From NCBI RefSeq assembly GCF_014203695.1, contig NZ_JACHJO010000011.1, positions 1 through 64,000 on the forward strand: 64,000 nucleotides of DNA, in the 5' to 3' direction. Below, piece after piece: positions 26,278 through 34,685 of this stretch. Position numbers and translations under genes: made by a program. This DNA comes from Nocardiopsis algeriensis. Lineage in GTDB: Bacteria; Actinomycetota; Actinomycetes; Streptosporangiales; Streptosporangiaceae. Each line of letters opens with the position of its first letter. Position 1 is the first letter of the stretch. The notes beneath the pieces are model-generated. The model made no database searches and was not told the origin of the DNA. It saw only the letters and a list, made by a program, of their open reading frames with translations.

Positions 26278-29200
26278 TCAGCTCGATTTACCTGTATTTC
26301 GGCCGGTCGGGGAAGTGGAACCACTCGGCTTGGGGCCACCGCCATCGGGTTTGCCACCGGTGCCTCCGCCGGCCATACCCGCGGTGTCGGACACGGTGCG
26401 CCCGGCCTGTGAGATCTGTTGTCCCTGCTGAATGCGCCGTTCGTGCTTGGGGTTCGGAGCCGGGTTGTCGAGGGAGGACTTTCCGGCCTGTTCCTTGTGC
26501 TGATCCGCCTGGGCATTCTTCGCCATGGCCGAACCACCTTTGTTCGCGGCCTCACCTGCCGACTTGGCCGCGCCGGCACTGTCGCCTGCCGCAGCCCGGC
26601 CGGCAGCCACCCCGGCATGGACACCCGCCGCGGCACCGTCCTTCGCCGCGCCGAGCCTCGCCTGGTCGGACTCCCTGTAGCTGTCGGCGGACTGCTGGGC
26701 GGAGCCGACCGCGACATCCATCGGATCGCTGTCGTCACCGACACGCGGGTTGTCCGGGTCGGAAGGCCCGGGCTCGTCGCTGCCCGGGGGAAGCGACAGG
26801 CCGTGGGATTCGACGTGCCGGCCGAGTCTGGCCTCCCGCTCGGCGTCCCCTTCCTGTCCACCGAGATCCAGACCCGGACCCGGCTGGCGGTCGTCCTGAC
26901 CGCCACCGCCTTCGGGCCCCTCCAGCGTTCCGTCCGTGTCCACCTCTCCACCGACCGTGGTGTCGCTGCTGTTCGACGCCGAAGTGCTGATGCCCTCGGG
27001 GCCTCCGCCGTTGGTGCCGCCCGCGTTCGGGCTCCTCCCGCCCTGAGGGGTGCCACCGCCCACCATCCGGTTGGCCATCGCCGAACCGGCGCCGCCGGCG
27101 GCTCCTCCGGCCATGGCGGGCAGCATCCGACCGCCCCCGCCGCCCGGAGGGGCGACCTGGGAGTCGGTGAGCTTCTCGACCAGCTTGGTGGAGGCCTCCT
27201 CCACGGCCTTGACCAAGGTTTTGCGCAGGCGCATCGCCATGATCGTGAAGAGGACGACCACGATGATCGACACCAAGGTGACGACCATGGCGACAAACCC
27301 TCCGGACATCAGAAAGCCGATCATCCCCAGATCATCGTCCTCGCCGTTGCTGTTGAGGACCCGCGAGAACGGGATCTCGATGATGTTCGGAATGCTCAGC
27401 AGGAACTCCTGCACGAACTTGTACAGGAAGAGCGTGATCACGACTTCCATGATCATGGCGATCGAGTAGATGATCACTTTCGCGATACCCGCCATAGCGC
27501 CCAGTGTCGCGAACGGAATCGCTGTCATCAGCTGGAAACTCCTGCGGATGTTGCCGATCAGCATCGCGATGGCGTAACCGAAGCCGATGGTGATGAACGC
27601 GCCCAGCAGCACGACAGCGTTGGTCCAGTACACGAAGCTCATCGTTCCGGTGCCCACCATCGACACCGAGTTGTGGATGGACCGGGTGGCCTCGCTGGTA
27701 GTTTTTCCTGAGGAATAGGCCGTGTAGGACGTCGGACCGAAATCGGTGTTGAGGTAGTTGTACATCGCCAGCGGCGCGAGATTGCAAGCTTCGGGAGAAC
27801 CATCGGGCTTGGCCAACCTCAATCCGCAGTCGCTGACGTCACCCCTGGTGTGAAAACTGGTGTACCGGAAGATGGTGAAGAAGTCGAAGAAGGATTCGAT
27901 GGGCTCATCCGGCATCTCCCGGTAAGCACCCAGGCCCGTGTTTTCGTTCACCCAGATCAATGGATTTTTGGTGACCTCAACCTCTTCCTTTGCATCGATT
28001 TTCGCGACGTCTTCCGGATCTCCGATGTAGTCTTCGAACCAGTCACGCGCCTTGCATTCGTCGCCATCGCAGTCCAGAGTGGCCTTGGACTGGGTCTCGA
28101 ATGACGAGGCAGATACATGGGCATTGCCCATGTACCGGAAGAGGATGTCCGCGACCCGGGAGTACTCGCTCGCGGTGAAGGACGATTCCGCAGCCGGTTC
28201 CAGCGCGGTCTGGTTCCACGAGCCGCCGTCGCCGGCAGTCACCGGGTCGATCCGGCCCTCCAGCCCCATGACCTGGGCGTTGATCAGCAGGGCCAGTTCG
28301 CGCACGCTCGCCTGTGAGCGTCCGGAGGGGGCATTCCTGCGGTGGTCCCATTCGATGTGCACGTCATGGGTATCCCGGTCGGGCACGCGCAGGCGCTGCT
28401 GCATCGCCCAACCTTCGAAGTCGACGAACGTGGAGAGCACCACGCGTGTGGAGCCCGAATTCCCCTCCTCGGTAGCCTGCTTCATGGCGTCGAGCATGCC
28501 GGTGTACATCGATCCGAGAAGCGGCAACCCCAGCCCGAGGAAGAGCAGTCGGATGAACAACTTCTTCAGCGCCGAGCCCTTGTCGAACTTCTTGAACATC
28601 ACGATGCTGAACAGGAAGGTACCGATGAACAGCGGGACCATCACCATCCACGACAGTTCGACCAGGACCAGATACCAGGAGCCGAGCCATTCGGAGAGAC
28701 TGGTGAGAAACCCCGGGGGCCCTCCCTCTCCTCCGGTCATCCCGTTCGCGAACTCCGGGTTGAGCACATGGATCGCCCCGTAGAACAGCTTGAAGGGGTT
28801 GAGCCAGGCCAGCCCGGAGATGAGGACCGACCACAGGAGATCGACGGCGGCGGTGCACATGAACAGGATGAAGATGATCCCGCCCGCGACCATGTTGAAG
28901 AACCCCAGCGAGAGCCCCGTACTGGTGGAATCCAGCCCCAACCCGTTGAGCGTGGCGCCGAACAGCGCATATTCACGCGCGCCCTGTACCCCGGAGATCC
29001 CTGCGTCCTCGGTACCGATCAGCGTGTCGTAACCGACGCTGTCCGACGACTGGGCGATGTGGGAGTTGAGCCATCCCATGATCGGGTTGTAGTTGGAGTC
29101 GGCATAGCCGAGCATCGACCCGGCGCTGGCCGGATTGTCCAGGAGCTCGTACCAACCGTCCTCCTCGAGGTTGATCTCGCTGCCGGGTTCCTGCGCAGTG

Positions 29201-29418
29201 GAGAACAGCGCCGTCATCGACGAGGAGAGCCGGTAGAACGACAAACGGTCGAGGTCGTCCTTGTCGTCGGCATGCGCGGTACCTGTCGTCCCCAGTAACA
29301 GCGTCAGCGGGAACACCAACACCAGTGCCCACACGATGAGGCGTGCAAGGAGGTCGGGGCCCTTCCCGCGGAAGGACACGCCTCGCCGTACGCGCGAGGG
29401 GACGCCCTGCTCCATCAT
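26278..29418 (-). CDS. VirB6/TrbL-like large polytopic membrane protein
   Basis: A 1046-residue protein. The N terminus has a signal-peptide-like segment (about 27-50) ending in TAHADD, a good signal-peptidase I site. Hydrophobic segments lie at about 177-210, 245-275 and 285-305. A large extracytoplasmic domain (about 310-590, with a CDGDECKARDW motif) is followed by three to four further TM segments (about 600-735, including GIAKVIIYSIAMIMEVVI). The last ~300 residues are disordered Gly/Ser/Asp/Pro-rich cytoplasmic tail. Polytopic proteins with long soluble additions next to VirB4 are the rule for Gram-positive VirB6-like channel components. The gene follows the VirB4-like gene by 22 bases. 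Confidence 0.75.
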   Translation of the reverse strand: MMEQGVPSRVRRGVSFRGKGPDLLARLIVWALVLVFPLTLLLGTTGTAHADDKDDLDRLSFYRLSSSMTALFSTAQEPGSEINLEEDGWYELLDNPASAGSMLGYADSNYNPIMGWLNSHIAQSSDSVGYDTLIGTEDAGISGVQGAREYALFGATLNGLGLDSTSTGLSLGFFNMVAGGIIFILFMCTAAVDLLWSVLISGLAWLNPFKLFYGAIHVLNPEFANGMTGGEGGPPGFLTSLSEWLGSWYLVLVELSWMVMVPLFIGTFLFSIVMFKKFDKGSALKKLFIRLLFLGLGLPLLGSMYTGMLDAMKQATEEGNSGSTRVVLSTFVDFEGWAMQQRLRVPDRDTHDVHIEWDHRRNAPSGRSQASVRELALLINAQVMGLEGRIDPVTAGDGGSWNQTALEPAAESSFTASEYSRVADILFRYMGNAHVSASSFETQSKATLDCDGDECKARDWFEDYIGDPEDVAKIDAKEEVEVTKNPLIWVNENTGLGAYREMPDEPIESFFDFFTIFRYTSFHTRGDVSDCGLRLAKPDGSPEACNLAPLAMYNYLNTDFGPTSYTAYSSGKTTSEATRSIHNSVSMVGTGTMSFVYWTNAVVLLGAFITIGFGYAIAMLIGNIRRSFQLMTAIPFATLGAMAGIAKVIIYSIAMIMEVVITLFLYKFVQEFLLSIPNIIEIPFSRVLNSNGEDDDLGMIGFLMSGGFVAMVVTLVSIIVVVLFTIMAMRLRKTLVKAVEEASTKLVEKLTDSQVAPPGGGGGRMLPAMAGGAAGGAGSAMANRMVGGGTPQGGRSPNAGGTNGGGPEGISTSASNSSDTTVGGEVDTDGTLEGPEGGGGQDDRQPGPGLDLGGQEGDAEREARLGRHVESHGLSLPPGSDEPGPSDPDNPRVGDDSDPMDVAVGSAQQSADSYRESDQARLGAAKDGAAAGVHAGVAAGRAAAGDSAGAAKSAGEAANKGGSAMAKNAQADQHKEQAGKSSLDNPAPNPKHERRIQQGQQISQAGRTVSDTAGMAGGGTGGKPDGGGPKPSGSTSPTGRNTGKSS

Positions 29419-29440
29419 CTGTTCCTTCCCTCTCGCGTCG

Positions 29441-31792
29441 TCACTGGTCGCGTATGGTCCGGTCGCCCGGCTTCAACTGGTCCTGCCTGCCCAGTCGCCG
29501 GGTCGGCTTCCTGGCCGGCTTCATACGCTCGGCGCGCAGCCGCGCCTCCGCCCCGGTCGCGGCCACGCGCTGGGCGCGCTGCTCGGCGATTTCACCTTTG
29601 GCTGCCATGACCGCCGAGGACTGTTGCCTCTCGGTCCGCCCGCGTCGGCCGGCCGCCAGGAGCTCGGCCCGCCGCTCTGCCCGAGCCGGGTTGACGCCCA
29701 GTGCCAGGTCCATGTGGAACACGACGTTGGTGTGTCCCCGCCGCAGGTAGGCGAGGTTCTCACCGCGTGTGGTCACCAGACGCTCCAGATCGGGGGGAAT
29801 GTCCTGGTGCAGCTGGCGCTGGTACTCGGTGACCGTCGCGTCACGCATCGGCCCCAGCACCGTCCAGTCGGCGGCGTCGAAGCGGTTGAACGCCGAGTCC
29901 GCGAGCATCTTGTCGACGTCGTTGTACAGGTAGGCGACCCGGCCGCCGCGCAGGAACAGGTGCTCGAACTGTTCGGTGAGGTAGCCCTTGACACGGTTGT
30001 CGATGCTCTCGGTGCCGTGGATGATCACCGTGTCACCCAGGCCGAGGTTGTCGACGGCGAATCCGATGACGTTGACCAGCTGGGCCATCGCCACCCCCTT
30101 GCCGCGCTTGAGCAGCCGCGAGAAGTCGTAGAGCACGCGGCGGGCATCCGCCACCCCGTCGATCTCGTCGTTGGTATGGGTGTTGAACAGGTCGCCGTTG
30201 TTGTCGAGCAGGTCCTTGAACACCAGGCGCAGAATGTTGTAGGCGTGCAGTGCCTCGTCGTCGCGCGCGGTGGAATTGGCCAACGCGCGGTACTGGGTGT
30301 CGAAATAGGTGACGATGTCCTGAAGGCGCGGCACCTGGGTATGAGGTACGCCCACCACCCGCAGGCGGTCCCGGTTGTGCTTGGCATTGCGCGCCCACAT
30401 GCCCTTGTCGATGTAGAACTGCGTCAGCGTCTCCTTGAGGGAACCGCGGATGATGGAGCGGTCCTGGTCGGTCGTCTCGTAGGCCTGCTCAGCCATGAGG
30501 ACGACCTTCTCCAGGTGCGCCGGGAAGATGCTGAGCTCGTTCTCCTGGGAACCGAACATCTCGAACATGTTGATGTCGCCGGAGTTCATGTCCAGCCGTG
30601 CGGTGAGGGCGTCCAACCGCGGACCCAGATCGTCCAGGCGGGCACCGTCCAGAACGATGTGTACGGTGCGGGCGTTGGACAGGAGGGCCGCCTGGGAGAT
30701 CTTCGACCCCCACATGTCGGGTACGTGTGCCCGGTCCAGCACCGGGTTGACGGTGCTGTCGGCGACGACCACGTGGTGATCGTAGGCGTTGACGTCGAAG
30801 AGCACCGCGGAGTTGTTGACGTCACCGACCATGAAACCGACGTATTCGCCGGCCGGGTCGTTGAGCCCGTTGGTGACCAAAGAGTGGGATCCGGCGAATT
30901 CCACGCTGGTGAAATGGAAGCCCCTGCCGCGCTTGCGTTCGTTCTTGCCGAAGAGATTGCTGAGTTCCTGGCGCTGCTCGCCGGGGTAGGCAGCGACCTT
31001 GAGGGTGCCGAACCGGTCGATGTACAGGCGCCCGATCCGCTCGACCGCGTCGTCGAGGACCTCCAGGCTGGGGGCCTTGACCAGAAGGCGGTTGTGTACG
31101 TGCAGGTAGCTGGCACCGTCCTGGATCTCGCCGGAGACGATCTCGATGTCGTCACTGACCTTGGCGGCCCTGCGCCGCGAGCTCATGGTGCCTGACTGGG
31201 CCTGTTCTCCCTCCTCCAGGCGGTCGAGCTTCTCCGCGGTCTTGATCCGGTCCTCGATCCACTTCTCGCCCATGCGTCGGACCTGTTCGAGCACCACGAC
31301 GGTGACGTCCTCGGGCAGGCCGGCGGGGATGCGATTGATGCCCCAGAACGCACTGAAGTCGTCGCGGGCACCGTCGTCGTGGAAGAAGCCGAGGACGCAC
31401 GCGTGGTGGTCGTCGATCTGGAAGTAGTCGCTGCGGAAGACGTAGCGCTCTCGCGGTTTGAGCGCGAGCAGATGCGGGTGGTCGTCGAAGGTACCGCCGA
31501 GCTGGCGCTCCTTCTTCCGTTCTGCTCGGCGCTCGGCAGCACTCATTCCGGTGGACGGGTCGTCGCCCTGTTCACCTTGGACGGTCTGCCCGGCTTCCTG
31601 CTTCCCGCTCTCCCTCAGTCGGGAGAACAAGGTGCCGGGGACCGGGACGCTCGCGGCGCCCTCCTCGTTCTCCTTCACACCGGAAGTGGTCCCGTCCGTC
31701 TGCCCCGATACGCGGGCGCTCCTCGAGAGCGAGCCGGGCAGGTGCCCTTGCGAGGTCCCGGTCGCGCTGCTTCGGTACGGTGAACCGGTCAT
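29441..31792 (-). CDS. VirB4/TraC-like T4SS protein lacking the P-loop
   Basis: A 783-residue protein. Residues about 95-330 match the VirB4 N-terminal pattern, ending in SLVTNGLNDPAGEYVGFMVG, which stands where VirB4 proteins lead into their ATPase core. Where GxTGSGKS is expected (about 338-366) the sequence reads HHVVVADSTVNPVLDRAHV then MWGSKIS, with no GxxxxGK[ST] anywhere in the protein. The post-Walker strand motif (SGDINMFEMFGSQENELSIF) and C-terminal helices persist. The Walker B position (about 618-630) is VAYLYNDVDKML, with Asn-Asp instead of Asp-Glu. The first ~95 residues are disordered. It looks like a catalytically inactive VirB4 kept as a scaffold. It lies downstream of the PrgI-like gene and directly upstream of the VirB6-like gene. 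Confidence 0.82.
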   Translation of the reverse strand: MTGSPYRSSATGTSQGHLPGSLSRSARVSGQTDGTTSGVKENEEGAASVPVPGTLFSRLRESGKQEAGQTVQGEQGDDPSTGMSAAERRAERKKERQLGGTFDDHPHLLALKPRERYVFRSDYFQIDDHHACVLGFFHDDGARDDFSAFWGINRIPAGLPEDVTVVVLEQVRRMGEKWIEDRIKTAEKLDRLEEGEQAQSGTMSSRRRAAKVSDDIEIVSGEIQDGASYLHVHNRLLVKAPSLEVLDDAVERIGRLYIDRFGTLKVAAYPGEQRQELSNLFGKNERKRGRGFHFTSVEFAGSHSLVTNGLNDPAGEYVGFMVGDVNNSAVLFDVNAYDHHVVVADSTVNPVLDRAHVPDMWGSKISQAALLSNARTVHIVLDGARLDDLGPRLDALTARLDMNSGDINMFEMFGSQENELSIFPAHLEKVVLMAEQAYETTDQDRSIIRGSLKETLTQFYIDKGMWARNAKHNRDRLRVVGVPHTQVPRLQDIVTYFDTQYRALANSTARDDEALHAYNILRLVFKDLLDNNGDLFNTHTNDEIDGVADARRVLYDFSRLLKRGKGVAMAQLVNVIGFAVDNLGLGDTVIIHGTESIDNRVKGYLTEQFEHLFLRGGRVAYLYNDVDKMLADSAFNRFDAADWTVLGPMRDATVTEYQRQLHQDIPPDLERLVTTRGENLAYLRRGHTNVVFHMDLALGVNPARAERRAELLAAGRRGRTERQQSSAVMAAKGEIAEQRAQRVAATGAEARLRAERMKPARKPTRRLGRQDQLKPGDRTIRDQ

Positions 31793-31890
31793 CCGCGCCC
31801 CTCACCTTCTCCTTGTACATCGGTGGACATTCGATGCTCCACGCCGCTGCCACCGGGGTGTTCCGGCACCCGTGCGTCGTCGGGGTCTCC

Positions 31891-32757
31891 CTACCGTGCG
31901 GCGGTGTAGACGGTCCGCAGCATGTCGTAGAGGTCGTCGGCGCCGAGCATCACGGCCTGTTTGATCATGAGGCTGGACCCCTCGGCCTCGGCCCGCACCA
32001 GGGCGTGCGCCCGGCGCAGCGCCTCCAGGTTGTCCCCCTTGATCACCAGGTACTGGTGGATGGAGGTGAACTGCCCGCCCACGTAGTCCTTGAGGATCGA
32101 GTACCGCTCGTCGAGCAGATCGAACAGTTCGGGATCGCGGACTTCGAGGTTGCGGTTGAGCAGCTCCAGGTTGCCGAGTTGGCGGTAGACCCGCTGGGGC
32201 TCCTTGGTCGTGACCCAGATGAACTCGGCGTTGGTGTCGACCTTGCGCCAGAAGGCGTCGACCCGGTTGAGGATGGCCTTCTTGTCCTCGTCGAAAACCA
32301 GTACCGAGGCAGACCCGACGACGAGGTAGGCCTGGCCGACGGTGCCGTCCAACCACTCGATATAGCCGGTCTCGTCGATGCTCTTGACACCCAGGATGGA
32401 GTAGAAGCCACTGGGATTGGACCCGCGCCGGGTCATGACGCGGCGCGCGGGCCGGGGCAGGTACTCCAGGAGCGCAGGCAGGGACGTGAAGCGCATCTCC
32501 TTGGTCTTGGAGTACTGGCCGAAGAAGGCTGTGGTCGCCAGCCACCAGACGACCACCAGGAGGATGAGCCACCCCTCGGCGCTGGAGACGAAGGTGGAGG
32601 TGGTGACCCAAAACAGCAGCAGCAGAGAACCTGCCCAGAACAGAATCACCTTCATCGGCAGCGGCCGCACCTGCCATCCGCCACCCGACAGCGAGACCTC
32701 ATGGTCAAGGAACGACCGATCCAGGCTGGTGGGGATCTTGAAGACGCTCTTGGCCAT
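31891..32757 (-). CDS. VirB3/PrgI-like protein fused to a VirB4-N-like domain
   Basis: A 288-residue protein. Residues 1-30 and two adjacent TM segments (about 35-57 and 60-80) followed by FTSLPALLEYLPRPARRVM are typical of PrgI/VirB3 proteins. The remaining ~190 residues are soluble (IEWLDGTVGQAYLVVGSASV, then QYLVIKGDNLEALRRAHALV) and resemble the N-terminal docking part of VirB4 and the actinobacterial SCO6880-type proteins. VirB3-VirB4 fusions are known in several T4SSs; here the fusion stops before the ATPase core, which is absent. It is the first gene of the secretion block. Upstream lies a 628-base intergenic region shared with the divergent 33386 gene. Confidence 0.7.
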   Translation of the reverse strand: MAKSVFKIPTSLDRSFLDHEVSLSGGGWQVRPLPMKVILFWAGSLLLLFWVTTSTFVSSAEGWLILLVVVWWLATTAFFGQYSKTKEMRFTSLPALLEYLPRPARRVMTRRGSNPSGFYSILGVKSIDETGYIEWLDGTVGQAYLVVGSASVLVFDEDKKAILNRVDAFWRKVDTNAEFIWVTTKEPQRVYRQLGNLELLNRNLEVRDPELFDLLDERYSILKDYVGGQFTSIHQYLVIKGDNLEALRRAHALVRAEAEGSSLMIKQAVMLGADDLYDMLRTVYTAAR

Positions 32758-33385
32758 CGCTCAGACACTCCGCTTCTGCTCGTCTATGAGCAACACCTTA
32801 CATTTGTGGTCGGACAGTGACAGGTGCTCTTTTACCGGCACATCACCGCCACCGGCCCACACCTCGGAGGCCGGGCCCGGATCGATCACCGAGTCGGCCG
32901 GCTGTTGTCGAATGCGCTCCGGCAAGTCCTGACGGAGGGGAGAAGTACGGCTCAGATACCGGGAAGTGCCGCTTCTCCGGTTCGCGTTCTCGAAGAGGCA
33001 CAGGTGTCTTCTCCATGAGGGAGGGACAGGGGGCAGGGGGTTGCTACAAGGGAGATGCCGAAGCCGGTGCGATGGTTCGGCCGAGGGAGACCGGTACGAG
33101 AACTCGACAGTGACAGGAAAACATCGGGAAGACACTCCATGGGCCATCGGCCCTTGCAGTGCCCCAAGGACAGGGGGCAGGATGGTCGCCTGCCGTGGAG
33201 AGCATGAGCGGAGGAGTTCCGATCCGGTCCCCGTGTCAGTACGCTGAGTGCCGCCACACCGCTCTCCGCCTCCCTTTCCACGGAGTAGCGGCCAAGATGA
33301 ACGGCAACCACGCTGCCAGGAAACCCCATCGATCGGCCTGGCCCTCCCAGCCTCCGAACACACCAGAACGAAGAAGGAACCCCTC
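32758..33385. other. Intergenic region between divergent genes
   Basis: 628 bases with no supported gene; open frames here lack ribosome-binding sites and family character. It should contain the promoters of the leftward secretion block and the rightward 193-residue gene. I see no clear palindrome above chance. Confidence 0.5.
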
Positions 33386-33967
33386 ATGCTCCTGCCCGCG
33401 CTCATGGCGTTCTCCTCCGGAGACCTGACCCCCGAACAGGTGCGGCGGCTGCACGATGCACTCCAACTCGAGGAGAACACACCCCGCACCGAGGGTTACG
33501 GAGCGAAGCCGAGCATCGCGCACCGCCCCTTCACCGATGAAGAGGGGCACCCCCTGATCCTGGAACTCGCTCGAACAGATGAGACAGAATGGGTGTTCGC
33601 CCTGTGGTTCGAAAAGGGCGGGCGTCCCTCAAGCGAGCTCGTCGAGAACCACCGGGTGCTCTTTCGCGGCCTCATCGATGAACTCGGGCTCACACTCCTC
33701 GAGATCGAACCGCCCGCGACCGCCGACGAAGTGGGAAAGATGTTCGTCGACCCGCAGCCCGGCAACCCGGAGGAGGGCTCCTTCGCCCCGGTCTGGGACC
33801 TTCCTTACGACAGGCTCGACCACATGTGGTTCCACCTCGGCCTGCCCAGGGATGCTCCCCGGGAGGTGAAGGCGGTCAGGCTGCGCGAGGTGATGGGCAC
33901 CCGGGTCTGGTCCGTGGCTCCCGAACGCCTCCGCAACGAGGCCGAGGAATTCCTCCGCGGCATCTGA
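33386..33967 (+). CDS. Small acidic protein beside the T4SS block, unknown function
   Basis: A 193-residue soluble acidic protein, no family recognised. ATG 33386 has AAGGAA about 6 bases upstream; an open extension to 33248 adds unlikely sequence. Features include FSSGDLTPEQVRRLHDALQL near the start, PLILELARTDETEWVFALW in the middle, and an acidic tail with RLRNEAEEFLRGI. It lies between the secretion block and the candidate ADP-ribosyltransferase gene on the same strand as the latter, so it could be an immunity protein or secretion chaperone; this is context only. Confidence 0.6.
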   Translation: MLLPALMAFSSGDLTPEQVRRLHDALQLEENTPRTEGYGAKPSIAHRPFTDEEGHPLILELARTDETEWVFALWFEKGGRPSSELVENHRVLFRGLIDELGLTLLEIEPPATADEVGKMFVDPQPGNPEEGSFAPVWDLPYDRLDHMWFHLGLPRDAPREVKAVRLREVMGTRVWSVAPERLRNEAEEFLRGI

Positions 33968-34685
33968 CCGCAGGAACGGGACCGGCGTCCGGATGGCAGT
34001 TCGGCTACTCCCGGGCGAGCCGGTGGTCGGCCGGATGGTTCCGCTGCCACCCGGCCGACGGGGTGCCCGTAACGTCATGGGCACCCGACCTGCGCCTCCG
34101 CCAAGACCGCGAAAGCCGTTTGCTCCCCCGGTGACGGCGCGCTACCAGGGCCACCATCGCCCGTACCCGGACACCCAGTCACCGGGCAGTGCATGAGCCC
34201 CTGTGCCGTGCCTTCTCGCCCACTCTCCGCACAGACCACCCCCGCATCCAGTGTCCTCTGCACCTGCGGTTATCGGCTCGGCTGATACGTGGCTTCGCCA
34301 GTCCGACAGAACCGCGCACAGCACCATGTGTCAGCGCGGGTGCTCCATGATGCTGGGTGCGTCAGGCATATGCACGAGGGCATCAGCACTCGCCACGGGC
34401 ACCATCAAGCCCTCCCGTCCGTCACCTCCCTCCCAGAACCCATGTCCCATTCTTCTCAAGCCCGCCCAACGTCGCCTGACTTCGCCGGGGTTGACCTTGT
34501 CCACGAGCACCACCACAAGCGTAAAAACGTGAGCACCACTCCAAAAATACTCAGGCTCCCCCTTCGGTTCCTGTGCCTGTTTCCCCGCAGCAGAACCAGC
34601 GCACGGGCTCCAGCATCCTCCTCGTAAGACCCCCCGTCCCCTGAATTTCTGATCCTCTGCCCCCCAGTTACCAGAGAAGACACCT
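33968..34685. other. Gene-free interval upstream of the ADP-ribosyltransferase gene
   Basis: 718 bases without a convincing gene on either strand. Short frames are Arg/Pro-rich or His/Ser-rich without a ribosome-binding site. The last ~150 bases are less GC-rich (for example GTAAAAACGTGAGC near 34520-34533) and probably carry the promoter of the 842-residue gene, whose GTG start follows AGAAGACACCT. Confidence 0.45.

Noticed and set aside
29261-31195. A plus-strand open frame (644 codons) opposite the VirB4-like gene
   Set aside because: The minus-strand protein is colinear with VirB4; the plus-strand frame is Val/Gly/His-rich shadow sequence.
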